Below, piece by piece: positions 10,506 to 18,793 of a stretch of DNA of 64,000 bases. Positions within the stretch are counted from its first letter, which is position 1; every line of letters begins with the position of its first letter. The stretch covers positions 62,001 through 126,000 of the forward strand of contig NZ_WNKG01000004.1 in NCBI RefSeq assembly GCF_010119245.1, written 5' to 3'. The notes below the pieces were generated by a model. That model searched no databases. It was not told the DNA's origin and saw nothing but the letters and a program-made list of their open reading frames with translations. The stretch comes from Cyclobacterium salsum. GTDB lineage: Bacteria > Bacteroidota > Bacteroidia > Cytophagales > Cyclobacteriaceae. The position numbers and the translations under genes were made by a program.

Positions 10506-12217
10506 TGTTTTTTGGGTAAGTTGATCGTAAAAATGCTTCCCTGCCCCGGCTCACTTTCCACCTGAATACTGCCTTTGTGGGCTTCCACCATCGTTTTTAC
10601 ATAAGACAGTCCCAGACCAAAGCCCTTCACATCATGAATATTCCCGGTTGGGACCCGATAAAACTTATCAAATATTCGTTTCTGTGCTTCTTTGCTCATG
10701 CCTATTCCCGCATCCCGAATTGCCAATGAATACCCCTCCTGTTTTTCTATCACAGATACGTGTATCGAAGGCGCATGATCGGAATACTTGTTTGCATTGT
10801 CCAGTAAGTTATTGAGAATATTATTCATATGGAAGGCATCCGCCTCTAAGAAGCCGCTTTGCACCTGATAATTGGTGGTAATCGACCCACCTCTTTTTCC
10901 CACCAGCAGTTCAAAATGCTTTTTAGCTTCCTCTACCGCATCTACCAGGTTAATGGATTTCATTTCCAGTTTAAAATCCTTTTTATCAAGGGCTGCGGCC
11001 TGTAGCACCTGCTCTACCTGTTGCCCTAAACGGCTATTTTCGTCTTTGATGATTCCCAGATACCGGGACCGAATCGATTCCTGATTCAGTAGATCTGGGT
11101 CCTGAAGGGCCTCTATCGCCAAACTTACCGTGGAGATGGGGGTTTTGAACTCATGGGTCATGTTATTAATGAAATCATTCTTGATTTCAGAAATTTTCTT
11201 CTGCCTGATGATTACCTTGATGGCATAAACAAAACAACTAATAATAATCACCATAAACAGCAGGGAACTGGATAGCGGCAAAAAAACCTGCTGCAACAGG
11301 TAGTTTTCCTTGGTAGGGAAGTAGATGACCAGAAAATTTTCGAGTCCCAACAGATCACTTGGGAAAAGCTCCGCCCGAATTCCCTGAGACTTTAAAAAAT
11401 CCAGATCAGCTACCTCTCCTATCCCTACGATTCGATTATTCCCGTCAATAATGCCCAGTTCAAAAGGCTGGTCGATGTTTCGGTTAATCAGTTGGTCCCT
11501 GACCTCCGATCGGACCATTGCTGTATCTAACCGGCCTAGGATATGCTGATTTCCCTGCGACAATAATTGGTGGATGACTACCTCTACCAACTCAATTTTC
11601 ATGTTGGCCTGCACAATGGTTTCGGCCACGTTCTGGGATACATTGAATTCCTCAATGATGAATTCCTGCCGGTTGCTGGCATACTGCCTTTTACTGATAT
11701 AATTGTCATTGTTACTTAAAAACTCCAGGTACTTTTCCTTTTCCTGAAGCAGAATGGCCAGTTCATCCGGAGTGAAAAGTGTGGAAGCCACGGAGGGTGA
11801 CATGTAAAAATATTTCTCTATTTGACTGAAACTTTTAGGTTCCCCCTCCTTGGAGGCGATCAGTTTACGAAAAGTAGAAGAAATCTGAGGCAGGTCTTGG
11901 TCGAATAGGGAATCCACCATGGATGGACGATTTACGGCTACCTGACGGTGCCGGACCTGTACTTGAATGGGCTCGATCGGCTCTAGTAAGGCTTTTTGAA
12001 ACAAGGTGTCTCTGGCCAGGGAGCTGAGTAATATATCGCTGGCCTCACCTTTCTCCAATCTTTCGGAGGTCGAAGCCAGTGCCTGAAAGACGTTTTGCTC
12101 GAAACGCTCTTCGTTGATCTTTAATACATTGCCGACCCAGTAAAACTGAAACCCAATTAATCCCAGGCTGGCCAGGGTCATCAAAAAGACAATGATTTTA
12201 ATACTGGTTTTTGACAT
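10502..12217 (-). CDS. Membrane sensor histidine kinase
   Basis: 571 residues. Two transmembrane helices (about 7-28 and 312-334) bracket a periplasmic sensor region of some 280 residues with no Cys and no family I recognise. The cytoplasmic part has HisKA with the phospho-His in NNMTHEFKTPIS (His355) and a HATPase_c domain with N-box NNLLDNANKYS, RDAGIGMS and GFGLGLSYVKT. No HAMP domain is evident. It is the partner of the downstream OmpR-type regulator, with which it overlaps by 4 bases; such kinases in this phylum often monitor the cell envelope, but the signal here is unknown. Confidence 0.92.
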   Translation of the reverse strand: MSKTSIKIIVFLMTLASLGLIGFQFYWVGNVLKINEERFEQNVFQALASTSERLEKGEASDILLSSLARDTLFQKALLEPIEPIQVQVRHRQVAVNRPSMVDSLFDQDLPQISSTFRKLIASKEGEPKSFSQIEKYFYMSPSVASTLFTPDELAILLQEKEKYLEFLSNNDNYISKRQYASNRQEFIIEEFNVSQNVAETIVQANMKIELVEVVIHQLLSQGNQHILGRLDTAMVRSEVRDQLINRNIDQPFELGIIDGNNRIVGIGEVADLDFLKSQGIRAELFPSDLLGLENFLVIYFPTKENYLLQQVFLPLSSSLLFMVIIISCFVYAIKVIIRQKKISEIKNDFINNMTHEFKTPISTVSLAIEALQDPDLLNQESIRSRYLGIIKDENSRLGQQVEQVLQAAALDKKDFKLEMKSINLVDAVEEAKKHFELLVGKRGGSITTNYQVQSGFLEADAFHMNNILNNLLDNANKYSDHAPSIHVSVIEKQEGYSLAIRDAGIGMSKEAQKRIFDKFYRVPTGNIHDVKGFGLGLSYVKTMVEAHKGSIQVESEPGQGSIFTINLPKKQ

Positions 12218-12379
12218 GATACAAATTTAAACGATATCCACCAGGAAATCATTTCCTTAACTATTTTTAACAGCGCACCACCTAATTGCTGTTATCGGTT
12301 AAATAACATGTCTGTTCTCCTCAAAATTCTCTGCTAAAACTGTCACCCAAAATTGATTTTAAGTTTAAGTTGCTTTATC

Positions 12380-12387
12380 TATCTTTG
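12380..12387 (+). promoter_or_regulatory. -7 element of lysA (TATCTTTG)
   Basis: Perfect TAnnTTTG match, 18 bases before the preferred lysA ATG, predicting a leader of only about 10-15 nt. A TTG at 12353-12355 is a possible -33 element although the spacing is a little long. The element also shows that the in-frame upstream start at 12370 would lie inside the promoter. Confidence 0.6.
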
Positions 12388-12405
12388 CCAGCTAAATCAG
12401 AACCA

Positions 12406-13638
12406 ATGGAAATCAACAACCAACGCTATTGCATTCAGGAAATTCCCTTGTTGGATATCGCCAAAAAATACGGCACCCCGGTTTATGTGTATGACGGAAA
12501 TAAGATTCTGAACCAGGTGGAATCACTCAAGCAGGCATTTTCCGGGGTGAAGATGAAAATCAAGTACGCGACCAAGGCACTCTCCAATATTTCTATTCTT
12601 CAGCTGATGCGGAAAGCCGGCACGGGTGTGGATGCAGTTTCCGTTGAGGAAATTCAGCTTTGTCTTCATGCCGGATTTTCACCCGAAGAGATCATGTATA
12701 CACCAAACGGTGTTGATTTTGAGGAAATCAAGCAGGCGGTGGAATTGGGTGTCATGGTAAATATTGACAACATACCCATGTTGGAACATTTTGGTACTGA
12801 ATACGGTCATCAGGTGCCCTTATGCATCCGGCTAAATCCCCATATTCTGGCCGGAGGCAATTCCAAGATCTCGGTAGGACATATCGATAGCAAGTTTGGT
12901 ATTTCGATCTTGCAGTTAAAGCATGTGCTCAAGATTGTGCAAGCGTATGAGTTGAACGTGGTGGGCTTGCACGTGCATACTGGTTCGGATATATTGGATG
13001 CGGAAGTCTTTCTCAAAGGTGCTGAAATCCTGTTTGATGCTGCCAGGGAATTTGATGGGCTTGCCTTTTTGGATTTTGGGGGCGGATTTAAAGTAGGGTA
13101 CAAGGAAGGAGACATCACCACCGATATTCAGGAAGTAGGGAAGAAGGTCTCCGCTGCATTTCGTGATTTTTGTAAGGAATATGGAACAGAACTGGAAATC
13201 TGGTTTGAGCCGGGCAAATATCTGGTTAGCGAAAGCGGCTACCTGCTGGTAAAAGCCAATGTGGTGAAGCCTACACCGGCGACTACTTTCGTAGGAGTGG
13301 ATTCCGGGCTTAATCATTTGCTTCGTCCGATGATGTACGATGCCTATCACGGGGTGGTCAATATTTCCAAAATGGATGGTCCGGAGAGAGTGTATACCAT
13401 CGTAGGGTATATTTGTGAAACGGACACCATCGCAGCAGACCGTAAACTCAAAGAAGTAAAAGAAGGAGATGTATTAGCCATAAAGAATGCCGGCGCTTAC
13501 GGATATAGCATGGCTTCCAATTACAATTCCCGATACAGGCCTCCTGAAGTATTGGTTTTAGACGGTGCCGATTACCTCATTCGAAAGCGAGAAACGTTCG
13601 AAGACTTAATTAGAAACCAGACCGTAATCGAATTTTAA
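12406..13638 (+). CDS. lysA: Diaminopimelate decarboxylase
   Basis: 410 residues from the ATG at 12406 (MEINNQRYCIQEIPLLDIA). Catalyses the last step of lysine synthesis, meso-diaminopimelate to L-lysine plus CO2, and so also affects the pool of peptidoglycan precursor. PLP-dependent alanine-racemase-fold type III enzyme: PLP Lys in KYATKALSN (Lys57), LHVHTGSDI, the glycine-rich phosphate site LDFGGGF, EPGKYLVSESGYL, and the CETDTIA segment with the catalytic Cys. The upstream alternative start at 12370 is rejected because the -7 promoter element lies there. Ends in a strong terminator, so it is monocistronic. Confidence 0.96.
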   Translation: MEINNQRYCIQEIPLLDIAKKYGTPVYVYDGNKILNQVESLKQAFSGVKMKIKYATKALSNISILQLMRKAGTGVDAVSVEEIQLCLHAGFSPEEIMYTPNGVDFEEIKQAVELGVMVNIDNIPMLEHFGTEYGHQVPLCIRLNPHILAGGNSKISVGHIDSKFGISILQLKHVLKIVQAYELNVVGLHVHTGSDILDAEVFLKGAEILFDAAREFDGLAFLDFGGGFKVGYKEGDITTDIQEVGKKVSAAFRDFCKEYGTELEIWFEPGKYLVSESGYLLVKANVVKPTPATTFVGVDSGLNHLLRPMMYDAYHGVVNISKMDGPERVYTIVGYICETDTIAADRKLKEVKEGDVLAIKNAGAYGYSMASNYNSRYRPPEVLVLDGADYLIRKRETFEDLIRNQTVIEF

Positions 13639-13643
13639 AAAAA

Positions 13644-13671
13644 GTGGGTAAAAAAATTACCCACTTTTTTT
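13644..13671 (+). terminator. Terminator of lysA
   Basis: GTGGGTAA (13644-13651) pairs with TTACCCAC (13657-13664), followed by seven T, six bases after the lysA stop. Confidence 0.9.
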
Positions 13672-14035
13672 ATTTAATTTTTTGGTAGTTATTTCAAATT
13701 TCCAACTAGTAAATCCATTTTTCATCCGTCCAAAGAAAAAATGGTTTTTTGCTCAAAAAGCCATCGTTGAATAATTTTTCAGAGAATTTGCGAATTCAAA
13801 TTTTATTCTATTATTTATAGAAATAAATCATGTTTGTAGTATTTCATTTAAAAGTATTCTAATTACATAAAATAATATTTCAAAAAATAAATTACAAAAA
13901 AGATTTTATGTAAAACAGAAATCCAAGTTTAAAATGGAAATACTGGAAGGAAATGTCGGCCGGCAAGTGGGTCGGATACCTGGTATCCGAAAAATGAGGT
14001 AACAATAACAATTTAACTTTTAACATATCATAGAA
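13672..14035. promoter_or_regulatory. AT-rich intergenic region with a 19-bp perfect palindrome
   Basis: No gene is visible in this very AT-rich stretch. At 13972-13990 the sequence TCGGATACC-T-GGTATCCGA is a perfect odd palindrome with 9-bp arms. A one-base centre is too tight for an RNA hairpin loop, so a dimeric DNA-binding protein is the better guess. It lies 46 bases before the small ORF at 14036 and could regulate it or the photolyase gene after it. Confidence 0.45.
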
Positions 14036-14275
14036 ATGATGGCGTCCAAAACAAAAGCGATTATGCAGATCCACCTGGACCAGAAAGATGCGCGCATTAT
14101 AGGGGAGGACCTGCTGGAATACGCTGAGACTTTAAGCGAAGCGTTGGGCATGGACACCCTGAAAATCCAAAGGGAAATGCAATCTGGTGATTTAAACCAT
14201 TTGATCATCACGTTCAACTATTATTTTGGAGAGTACATTGAGCTGCTGGATTCCGATCACAGAATCAGTTCATGA
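14036..14275 (+). CDS. Small protein of unknown function upstream of the photolyase gene
   Basis: 79 residues, acidic, no signal peptide and no transmembrane helix. It looks alpha-helical (KDARIIGEDLLEYAETLSEAL) with a C-terminal aromatic patch (ITFNYYFGEYIELL). No family recognised. It could be co-transcribed with the photolyase gene that starts 92 bases downstream in the same direction; the palindrome at 13972-13990 precedes it. Codon use is like the neighbours, which supports a real gene, but it rests on the open frame alone. Confidence 0.5.
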   Translation: MMASKTKAIMQIHLDQKDARIIGEDLLEYAETLSEALGMDTLKIQREMQSGDLNHLIITFNYYFGEYIELLDSDHRISS

Positions 14276-14366
14276 AGGGATCCGGCTTACAGCTACTTTT
14301 ATTTGAAAAAAAATGTAAACAAAGGAGGTAAAAAGCGGCTTTATTTAGAAAAGAAATAAAGCATAA

Positions 14367-15896
14367 ATGGAAAAAACAGCACGGCTTATATTGGGGGATC
14401 AGCTAAACCAACGACACTCCTGGTTTGGAAAAAAGGAGGAGTCGGTGGTTTACCTGATGATGGAGATAAGACAGGAAACGGATTATGTAAAGCACCATGT
14501 ACAAAAGGTATTGGCATTTTTTCAATCCATGCGAAACTTTGCTGATTGGTTGGAAAAGCAGGGACATCAAGTCATTTACCTGCCTATCGACCATAAAGAA
14601 AACCGGCAACATCTGGAAGAAAACATCCTGCATGTAGTCAAAAGCGAAAAGTTTAAGCGGTTTGAATACCAATTACCCGATGAGTACCGGCTTGACATAC
14701 AGCTTCAAAAGATCTGTAAACAGCTAAACATCAAAACCAAAAGTTTTGATACCGAACATTTTTTGAGCGACAGGGAGTCGGTTAAAACTTTTTTTTCAGG
14801 CAAGAAAAGCTACCTGATGGAATCGTTTTACCGATCCATGCGTGAAACGTTCGACATCTTGATGCAAGGCCAAAAGCCGTTGGGAGGGAAATGGAATTAC
14901 GACCAGGAGAACCGAAATAACTACCGGGGAGAGGTGCCGGTCCCCCCCCTGCCGGCTTTTGGCCGGGATCTCAACGAGCTTCTCAAAACCATTGAAAAAG
15001 CGGAAATAGAAACCCTCGGAACCGTGGACCCTAAAAATTTTCCCTGGCCCTGCTCCCGTGAGGAATCGGTTACCGTGTTGGAATTCTTCCTGGAGGAACT
15101 ATTGCCTTATTTCGGCACCTATCAGGATGCCATGCATAGCGGGGAGCCTTTTCTTTTTCATAGTCGGCTCAGTTTTGCATTGAACAGCAAGATGCTCCAG
15201 CCCCTGGAAGTGATTCAGAAAGCGGAAAGCTGCCTGCAGAAAAACCCGGAGAAATATGGCATGGCTCAGGTGGAAGGCTTTATCCGGCAAATTCTGGGTT
15301 GGCGGGAGTTTATGCGGGGAATTTATTGGGCAAAGATGCCGGATTATGCCCAGATGAATTTCTTTGGTCATAAGAGACCCTTGCCCTCCTTTTTCTGGGA
15401 TGGAAACACCAAAATGAATTGCCTGAAACATGCCATCGGCCAATCCCTGGAGCATGCCTATGCCCACCACATACAGCGGCTGATGGTCACCGGCAATTTC
15501 GCGCTGCTGGCCGGAATTGATCCGGATGAAGTGGATCAGTGGTACCTGGGCATCTATATAGATGCCATTGAATGGGTGGAAATCACCAATACCCGGGGCA
15601 TGAGTCAGTTTGCGGATGGGGGCATCGTGGGCACCAAGCCCTATGTCTCCTCTGCCAATTATATCGACAAAATGAGCAACTATTGTGGTTCCTGCCATTA
15701 TTCCAAAACCAAAAAAACGGGAGATAAGTCTTGTCCTTTCAACAGTTTGTATTGGGCTTTCTACGAGCGAAATCGGGAAAAACTGCAAAATAACCCCCGC
15801 ATCGGCTTCGTGTACAACACCCTCTCGAAAATGAAGCAAAAGGATGAAATCCTGGAACAGGCGGAAAGTTATTTGGAAAGGCTGGAGGAGCTTTAA
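14367..15896 (+). CDS. Iron-sulfur cryptochrome/(6-4) photolyase (FeS-BCP, PhrB type)
   Basis: 509 residues. Start ARLILGDQLNQRHSWF is typical of the deoxyribodipyrimidine photolyase-related family (bacterial FeS-BCP). These proteins bind FAD, an antenna chromophore (dimethylribityllumazine in PhrB) and a 4Fe-4S cluster, and repair UV (6-4) photoproducts using light. Four Cys are in place: Cys352 (MNCLKHAIGQ), Cys440 and Cys443 (YCGSC) and Cys456 (KSCPFN); their spacing equals that I recall for Agrobacterium PhrB (350/438/441/454). The FAD-binding C-terminal half includes LGWREFMRGIYW and TNTRGMSQFADGG. A helix-forming small ORF lies just upstream. Repair rather than signalling is the likely role, by homology only. 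Confidence 0.92.
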   Translation: MEKTARLILGDQLNQRHSWFGKKEESVVYLMMEIRQETDYVKHHVQKVLAFFQSMRNFADWLEKQGHQVIYLPIDHKENRQHLEENILHVVKSEKFKRFEYQLPDEYRLDIQLQKICKQLNIKTKSFDTEHFLSDRESVKTFFSGKKSYLMESFYRSMRETFDILMQGQKPLGGKWNYDQENRNNYRGEVPVPPLPAFGRDLNELLKTIEKAEIETLGTVDPKNFPWPCSREESVTVLEFFLEELLPYFGTYQDAMHSGEPFLFHSRLSFALNSKMLQPLEVIQKAESCLQKNPEKYGMAQVEGFIRQILGWREFMRGIYWAKMPDYAQMNFFGHKRPLPSFFWDGNTKMNCLKHAIGQSLEHAYAHHIQRLMVTGNFALLAGIDPDEVDQWYLGIYIDAIEWVEITNTRGMSQFADGGIVGTKPYVSSANYIDKMSNYCGSCHYSKTKKTGDKSCPFNSLYWAFYERNREKLQNNPRIGFVYNTLSKMKQKDEILEQAESYLERLEEL

Positions 15897-15993
15897 GGGT
15901 TTATAAGCTTATTTTTGGTTGAAAAGTTTGAAACCATATAAGGAACATAAGAACATTTAAGGAGCCATCCCAACGATGCCGGCGTTCGGTGAA

Positions 15994-16427
15994 AGTCTGA
16001 AAAATCTCAGACTGATTGTCGATTGCATCTACCTCTCTGCGATCCGCTGGTACACTAAACAAACGGCATTTGTGATACCGGGTCCTACCGAAAAGACGGA
16101 ACGATATTCGTTCTCAAAAACACACTGGTTGAGCCAGTGCAAATGGCTTTTTGGCAGCTATTTTTTGTTTATGACAACGTCGATATAAGGGTGAAGTGGC
16201 ATTCTTCACCCAGTGTCGTGGCTTAACCCTCGTCGCGGAATTTGTAATCCCCGGTAGCCGTCCATTTATCAATGTTTATCTAAGAAATCCGCGATAGACC
16301 CAAATTTGATCACGAAAACAGGATTGCAAATCCTGTTTATCTGGAGTTCGACATTGCAAATGTCGGACAGCGGAGCTTCGCGGAATTTGTAATTCCGTGG
16401 TTCAGATAAAGGGGATTTGTAATCCCC
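15994..16427. repeat. Array of at least eight short perfect hairpins, no gene
   Basis: The 15897-16520 gap has no gene. It holds a dense series of inverted repeats: AGTCTGA/TCAGACT (15994-16013), CACTGG/CCAGTG (16123-16139), GGGTGAA/TTCACCC (16189-16211), then a family with a constant core: AAACAGGATT-GCA-AATCCTGTTT (16316-16338), CGACATT-GCA-AATGTCG (16349-16365), CGGAATT-TGT-AATTCCG (16381-16397) and GGGGATT-TGT-AATCCCC (16411-16427), plus an imperfect copy at 16236-16251. In the family, the centre ATT-(GCA or TGT)-AAT is kept while outer arms change with pairing maintained. This resembles REP-type palindromes spread by RAYT transposases; no transposase is nearby. Confidence 0.75.
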
Positions 16428-16520
16428 GGTACGGTCCATCTATCTGTACTAATCTGCGTTGCAACCTTTTTATGAGATTCGCTACACACCCCTGCTATTT
16501 GTTTATTTTAAGCCATTCCG

Positions 16521-17960
16521 TTACAGCCAGCGCATTAGAAACTGGGTGATTTTCTTTTCCTTTAAGCCATAGGGAGGGTACAACACACGAAGTGCCGTCC
16601 GGCCGGATCTCTGCTTCAAAACGGCCTTTTCATTGGAAAAAGCAAGGAAACCATACTTACCATGGGCCTTTCCCACGCCACTTTGTCCCACTCCACCAAA
16701 AGGAAGTCCGGGATGACCAAATTGGACCGCGCAATCATTGACGACCACGGTACCCGAACTCGTGTGGGTGGAAACATGATCGGTTAAATGAGGTTCCTCG
16801 GAAAATAGATACAGGGCCAGCGGCTTTGGCTGGGCACTGACCATGGCAATCGCCTCGTCGATGTTTCTATAGGTAAAAAGAGGCAAAATCGGACCAAAAA
16901 TCTCCTCTTCCATCAGCTTCATTCCGGTAGTTACCCCCTCAAGGAGGGTAGGTTCCATATACCGTTCTTCTTCATTTACCGTCCCACCTACGATAATCGT
17001 GGCGCCGCCAACCAAGGCCTCAGTCAAAAGCGACTGAAGCCGATTCAGGTGACCGATATTGATTAACCTACCGTAATCCGGATTGGCAATAATCCCTTTG
17101 TCTCTGGGGTTGTAGAGCTCATTTATTTTTTGCTTCAGCAAGGAAATCAAGTCTTCTTTATCTGTCTCGTGAACGAGCAGGTAATCCGGCGCCAGGCAGG
17201 TTTGCCCGCAATTAATAAGCTTCCCCCAAACGATCCGCTCCGCTGCCTTTTCCAGGTCTACCCCTTTGTCTACGATCACGGGGGATTTTCCTCCCAACTC
17301 CAGGGTAACACTACTCAGATGCTGAGCGGCTGCTTCCATCACCTTTTTCCCTACCTTCGGACTGCCCGTAAAAAATACATGGTCGAAAGGCTTTTGCAAC
17401 AATTTTTGCGCCAGGTATACCCCACCGTTAAGCACCGTCACTTGTTCCCTTCCGTACAACGCTGCGACCATCTTTTCAAGCAAAGCGGCGGTGTGTGGAG
17501 CCATTTCAGAGGGCTTGAGCATGACCGTGCAACCTGCAGCGATTGCTGAAACCATAGGACCTACGGATAAATTGAAGGGGTAGTTCCAGGGGGAAAGAAT
17601 AAGTGCAGTTCCCTTAGGTTCGACCTGCACATAAGACTTACTTCCCAGCAGGGAGAAGGGAGTTTTTACTTTTTCCGGTTTTGCCCATTTGGGTAAATTA
17701 CGGAGGGCATGCTGTATTTCAGACAAGACCACGTATATCTCCGTAATGGCTGCCTCTGTCCCGGATTTTTTAAGATCCTGATATAGGGCCTCCTTTATCC
17801 ATTTTTGGTTAGACTTGATCCAGTCCTTTAAGGCCTCCAATCGGTCAATTCTGTCCTGAAGCGGAGCGGCCCTGTTCCTCAATCCAGCTTTACGCTGAAG
17901 CACAAACGATTCTTCCATCCAGGTATCGCTGACTTCATGAATTTCATTTCCCATCACCAT
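16521..17960 (-). CDS. Aldehyde dehydrogenase (class 3-like)
   Basis: 479 residues, the length of class 3 ALDHs, which lack the long N-terminal region of other ALDHs. They oxidise aliphatic or aromatic aldehydes with NAD(P)+. Active-site residues are present: general base in TLELGGKSP (Glu221), nucleophile in NCGQTCLAP (Cys255), oxyanion Asn in SPWNYPFN, and GSPKVGKKV cofactor loop. The C-terminus is hydrophobic/basic (KKITQFLMRWL), as in some membrane-associated fatty aldehyde dehydrogenases. ATG at 17960 or the second one two codons in are both possible. Single gene, divergent from the microprotein at 18073. Substrate unknown. Confidence 0.88.
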   Translation of the reverse strand: MVMGNEIHEVSDTWMEESFVLQRKAGLRNRAAPLQDRIDRLEALKDWIKSNQKWIKEALYQDLKKSGTEAAITEIYVVLSEIQHALRNLPKWAKPEKVKTPFSLLGSKSYVQVEPKGTALILSPWNYPFNLSVGPMVSAIAAGCTVMLKPSEMAPHTAALLEKMVAALYGREQVTVLNGGVYLAQKLLQKPFDHVFFTGSPKVGKKVMEAAAQHLSSVTLELGGKSPVIVDKGVDLEKAAERIVWGKLINCGQTCLAPDYLLVHETDKEDLISLLKQKINELYNPRDKGIIANPDYGRLINIGHLNRLQSLLTEALVGGATIIVGGTVNEEERYMEPTLLEGVTTGMKLMEEEIFGPILPLFTYRNIDEAIAMVSAQPKPLALYLFSEEPHLTDHVSTHTSSGTVVVNDCAVQFGHPGLPFGGVGQSGVGKAHGKYGFLAFSNEKAVLKQRSGRTALRVLYPPYGLKEKKITQFLMRWL

Positions 17961-18072
17961 TTTGACACTCTTTTAGCCCCTTATTTTACAAGATAAGAAA
18001 AAAAAGCGTCGGTATTGAATCTAAATAACCAAATAAAGCGTATATTAACGTGTAAAATAAACAATTAAAAAA

Positions 18073-18192
18073 ATGCAATGGAGTATAGATGCGTTTTTTC
18101 AGCCCTATCCGGGCTTGAATGAAAACGAAAAATTGAGAGTAATTAAGACCTACATTGAAAACTTAAAAAATGAACGTAAAAAAAGGGGCTGA
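18073..18192 (+). CDS. 39-residue microprotein ending inside its own terminator
   Basis: ATG at 18073, stop TGA at 18190-18192. The product starts MQWSIDAFFQPYPG and has an amphipathic, basic helix ending NLKNERKKRG; there is no signal peptide. Its last codons and stop lie in the left arm of a strong terminator, so the transcript would be just this gene. The promoter would lie within the 112 bases between it and the divergent aldehyde dehydrogenase gene; no exact TAnnTTTG was found there. I do not recognise the family. A short open frame placed exactly against a terminator is more than expected by chance, but the call is not secure. Confidence 0.5.
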   Translation: MQWSIDAFFQPYPGLNENEKLRVIKTYIENLKNERKKRG

Positions 18193-18206
18193 ACGCCCCT
18201 TTTTTT
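18184..18206. terminator. Bidirectional terminator, microprotein and siroheme/cys operon
   Basis: AGGGGC-TGAAC-GCCCCT with T runs on both sides (TTTTTT after it on the plus strand, TTTTTTT on the minus strand). It serves the microprotein from the left and the sulfate-assimilation operon, which ends at 18218, from the right. Confidence 0.85.
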
Positions 18207-18217
18207 GTTTCAATGAA

Positions 18218-18793
18218 TTAGTCCTTTTTTATAAGCCCTTCTGTTAGTTTATTCAAGGCCTCTACTTTGTATTCAAAATCTCCTTTTAAGGTATCTCTAT
18301 ACTTATTGATGTTTTCTACCATTTCGTTGATGTCTTCCGGGATGATTTCCTCTAACATCTGCCGCAGCCTCTTGGCAGTAGTAGGGCTTTTGCCATTGGT
18401 GCTGATGGCGATTTTTACATTACCCTTCGTCACTATTCCACCCAGGTAAAAGTCACAATATTCCGGCGTATCAGCCACATTGACCAGTAAATACCTTTCT
18501 TTGGCATCCTTGTAGATCGTTTTATTGACCTCGGGAAAATTGGTCGCAGCGATCACCATATGTTTTTGCTCCAGGTAGCGGGAATGGTAGGCATCCTGTA
18601 TCAACCGAATCCGGGGATTGTCTCGGGCGATTTCACGGATTTCGTCCGAAATCTCCACGGATACCACCGTGACGGTGGCATGGGGACTGGACTTAAGCAA
18701 AAAGGTGAGCTTTTCCAGCCCTACAAACCCCGCACCTACCAAGAGTGTTTCCAATTGGTGAACTTTCAAAAAAACAGGATACAATTCATTCAT
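18218..18793 (-). CDS. Precorrin-2 dehydrogenase / sirohydrochlorin ferrochelatase-like protein
   Basis: 191 residues, matching the N-terminal half of CysG and yeast Met8p. It has a Rossmann start (LYPVFLKVHQLETLLVGAG), the ATNFPEVNKTIY segment, NVADTPEYCDFYLGG with the conserved Asp of the catalytic site, and the IAISTNGKSPTTAKRLR region. It oxidises precorrin-2 with NAD+ and may insert iron to make siroheme, the cofactor of the sulfite reductase in the same operon. It overlaps the SUMT gene by 8 bases, so the two are translationally coupled; together they equal CysG. Confidence 0.9.
   Translation of the reverse strand: MNELYPVFLKVHQLETLLVGAGFVGLEKLTFLLKSSPHATVTVVSVEISDEIREIARDNPRIRLIQDAYHSRYLEQKHMVIAATNFPEVNKTIYKDAKERYLLVNVADTPEYCDFYLGGIVTKGNVKIAISTNGKSPTTAKRLRQMLEEIIPEDINEMVENINKYRDTLKGDFEYKVEALNKLTEGLIKKD

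Noticed and set aside
12370-12405. Longer N-terminus for lysA
   Set aside because: It would lie across the -7 promoter element; the family start fits ATG at 12406.
14321-14330. AAAGGAGGTA as a ribosome binding site
   Set aside because: It is 38 bases or more from the photolyase ATG, too far to act, and this phylum rarely uses Shine-Dalgarno pairing.
15994-16427. CRISPR array
   Set aside because: There is no constant direct repeat with unique spacers of even size; the shared part is only the centre of palindromes, at uneven spacing.
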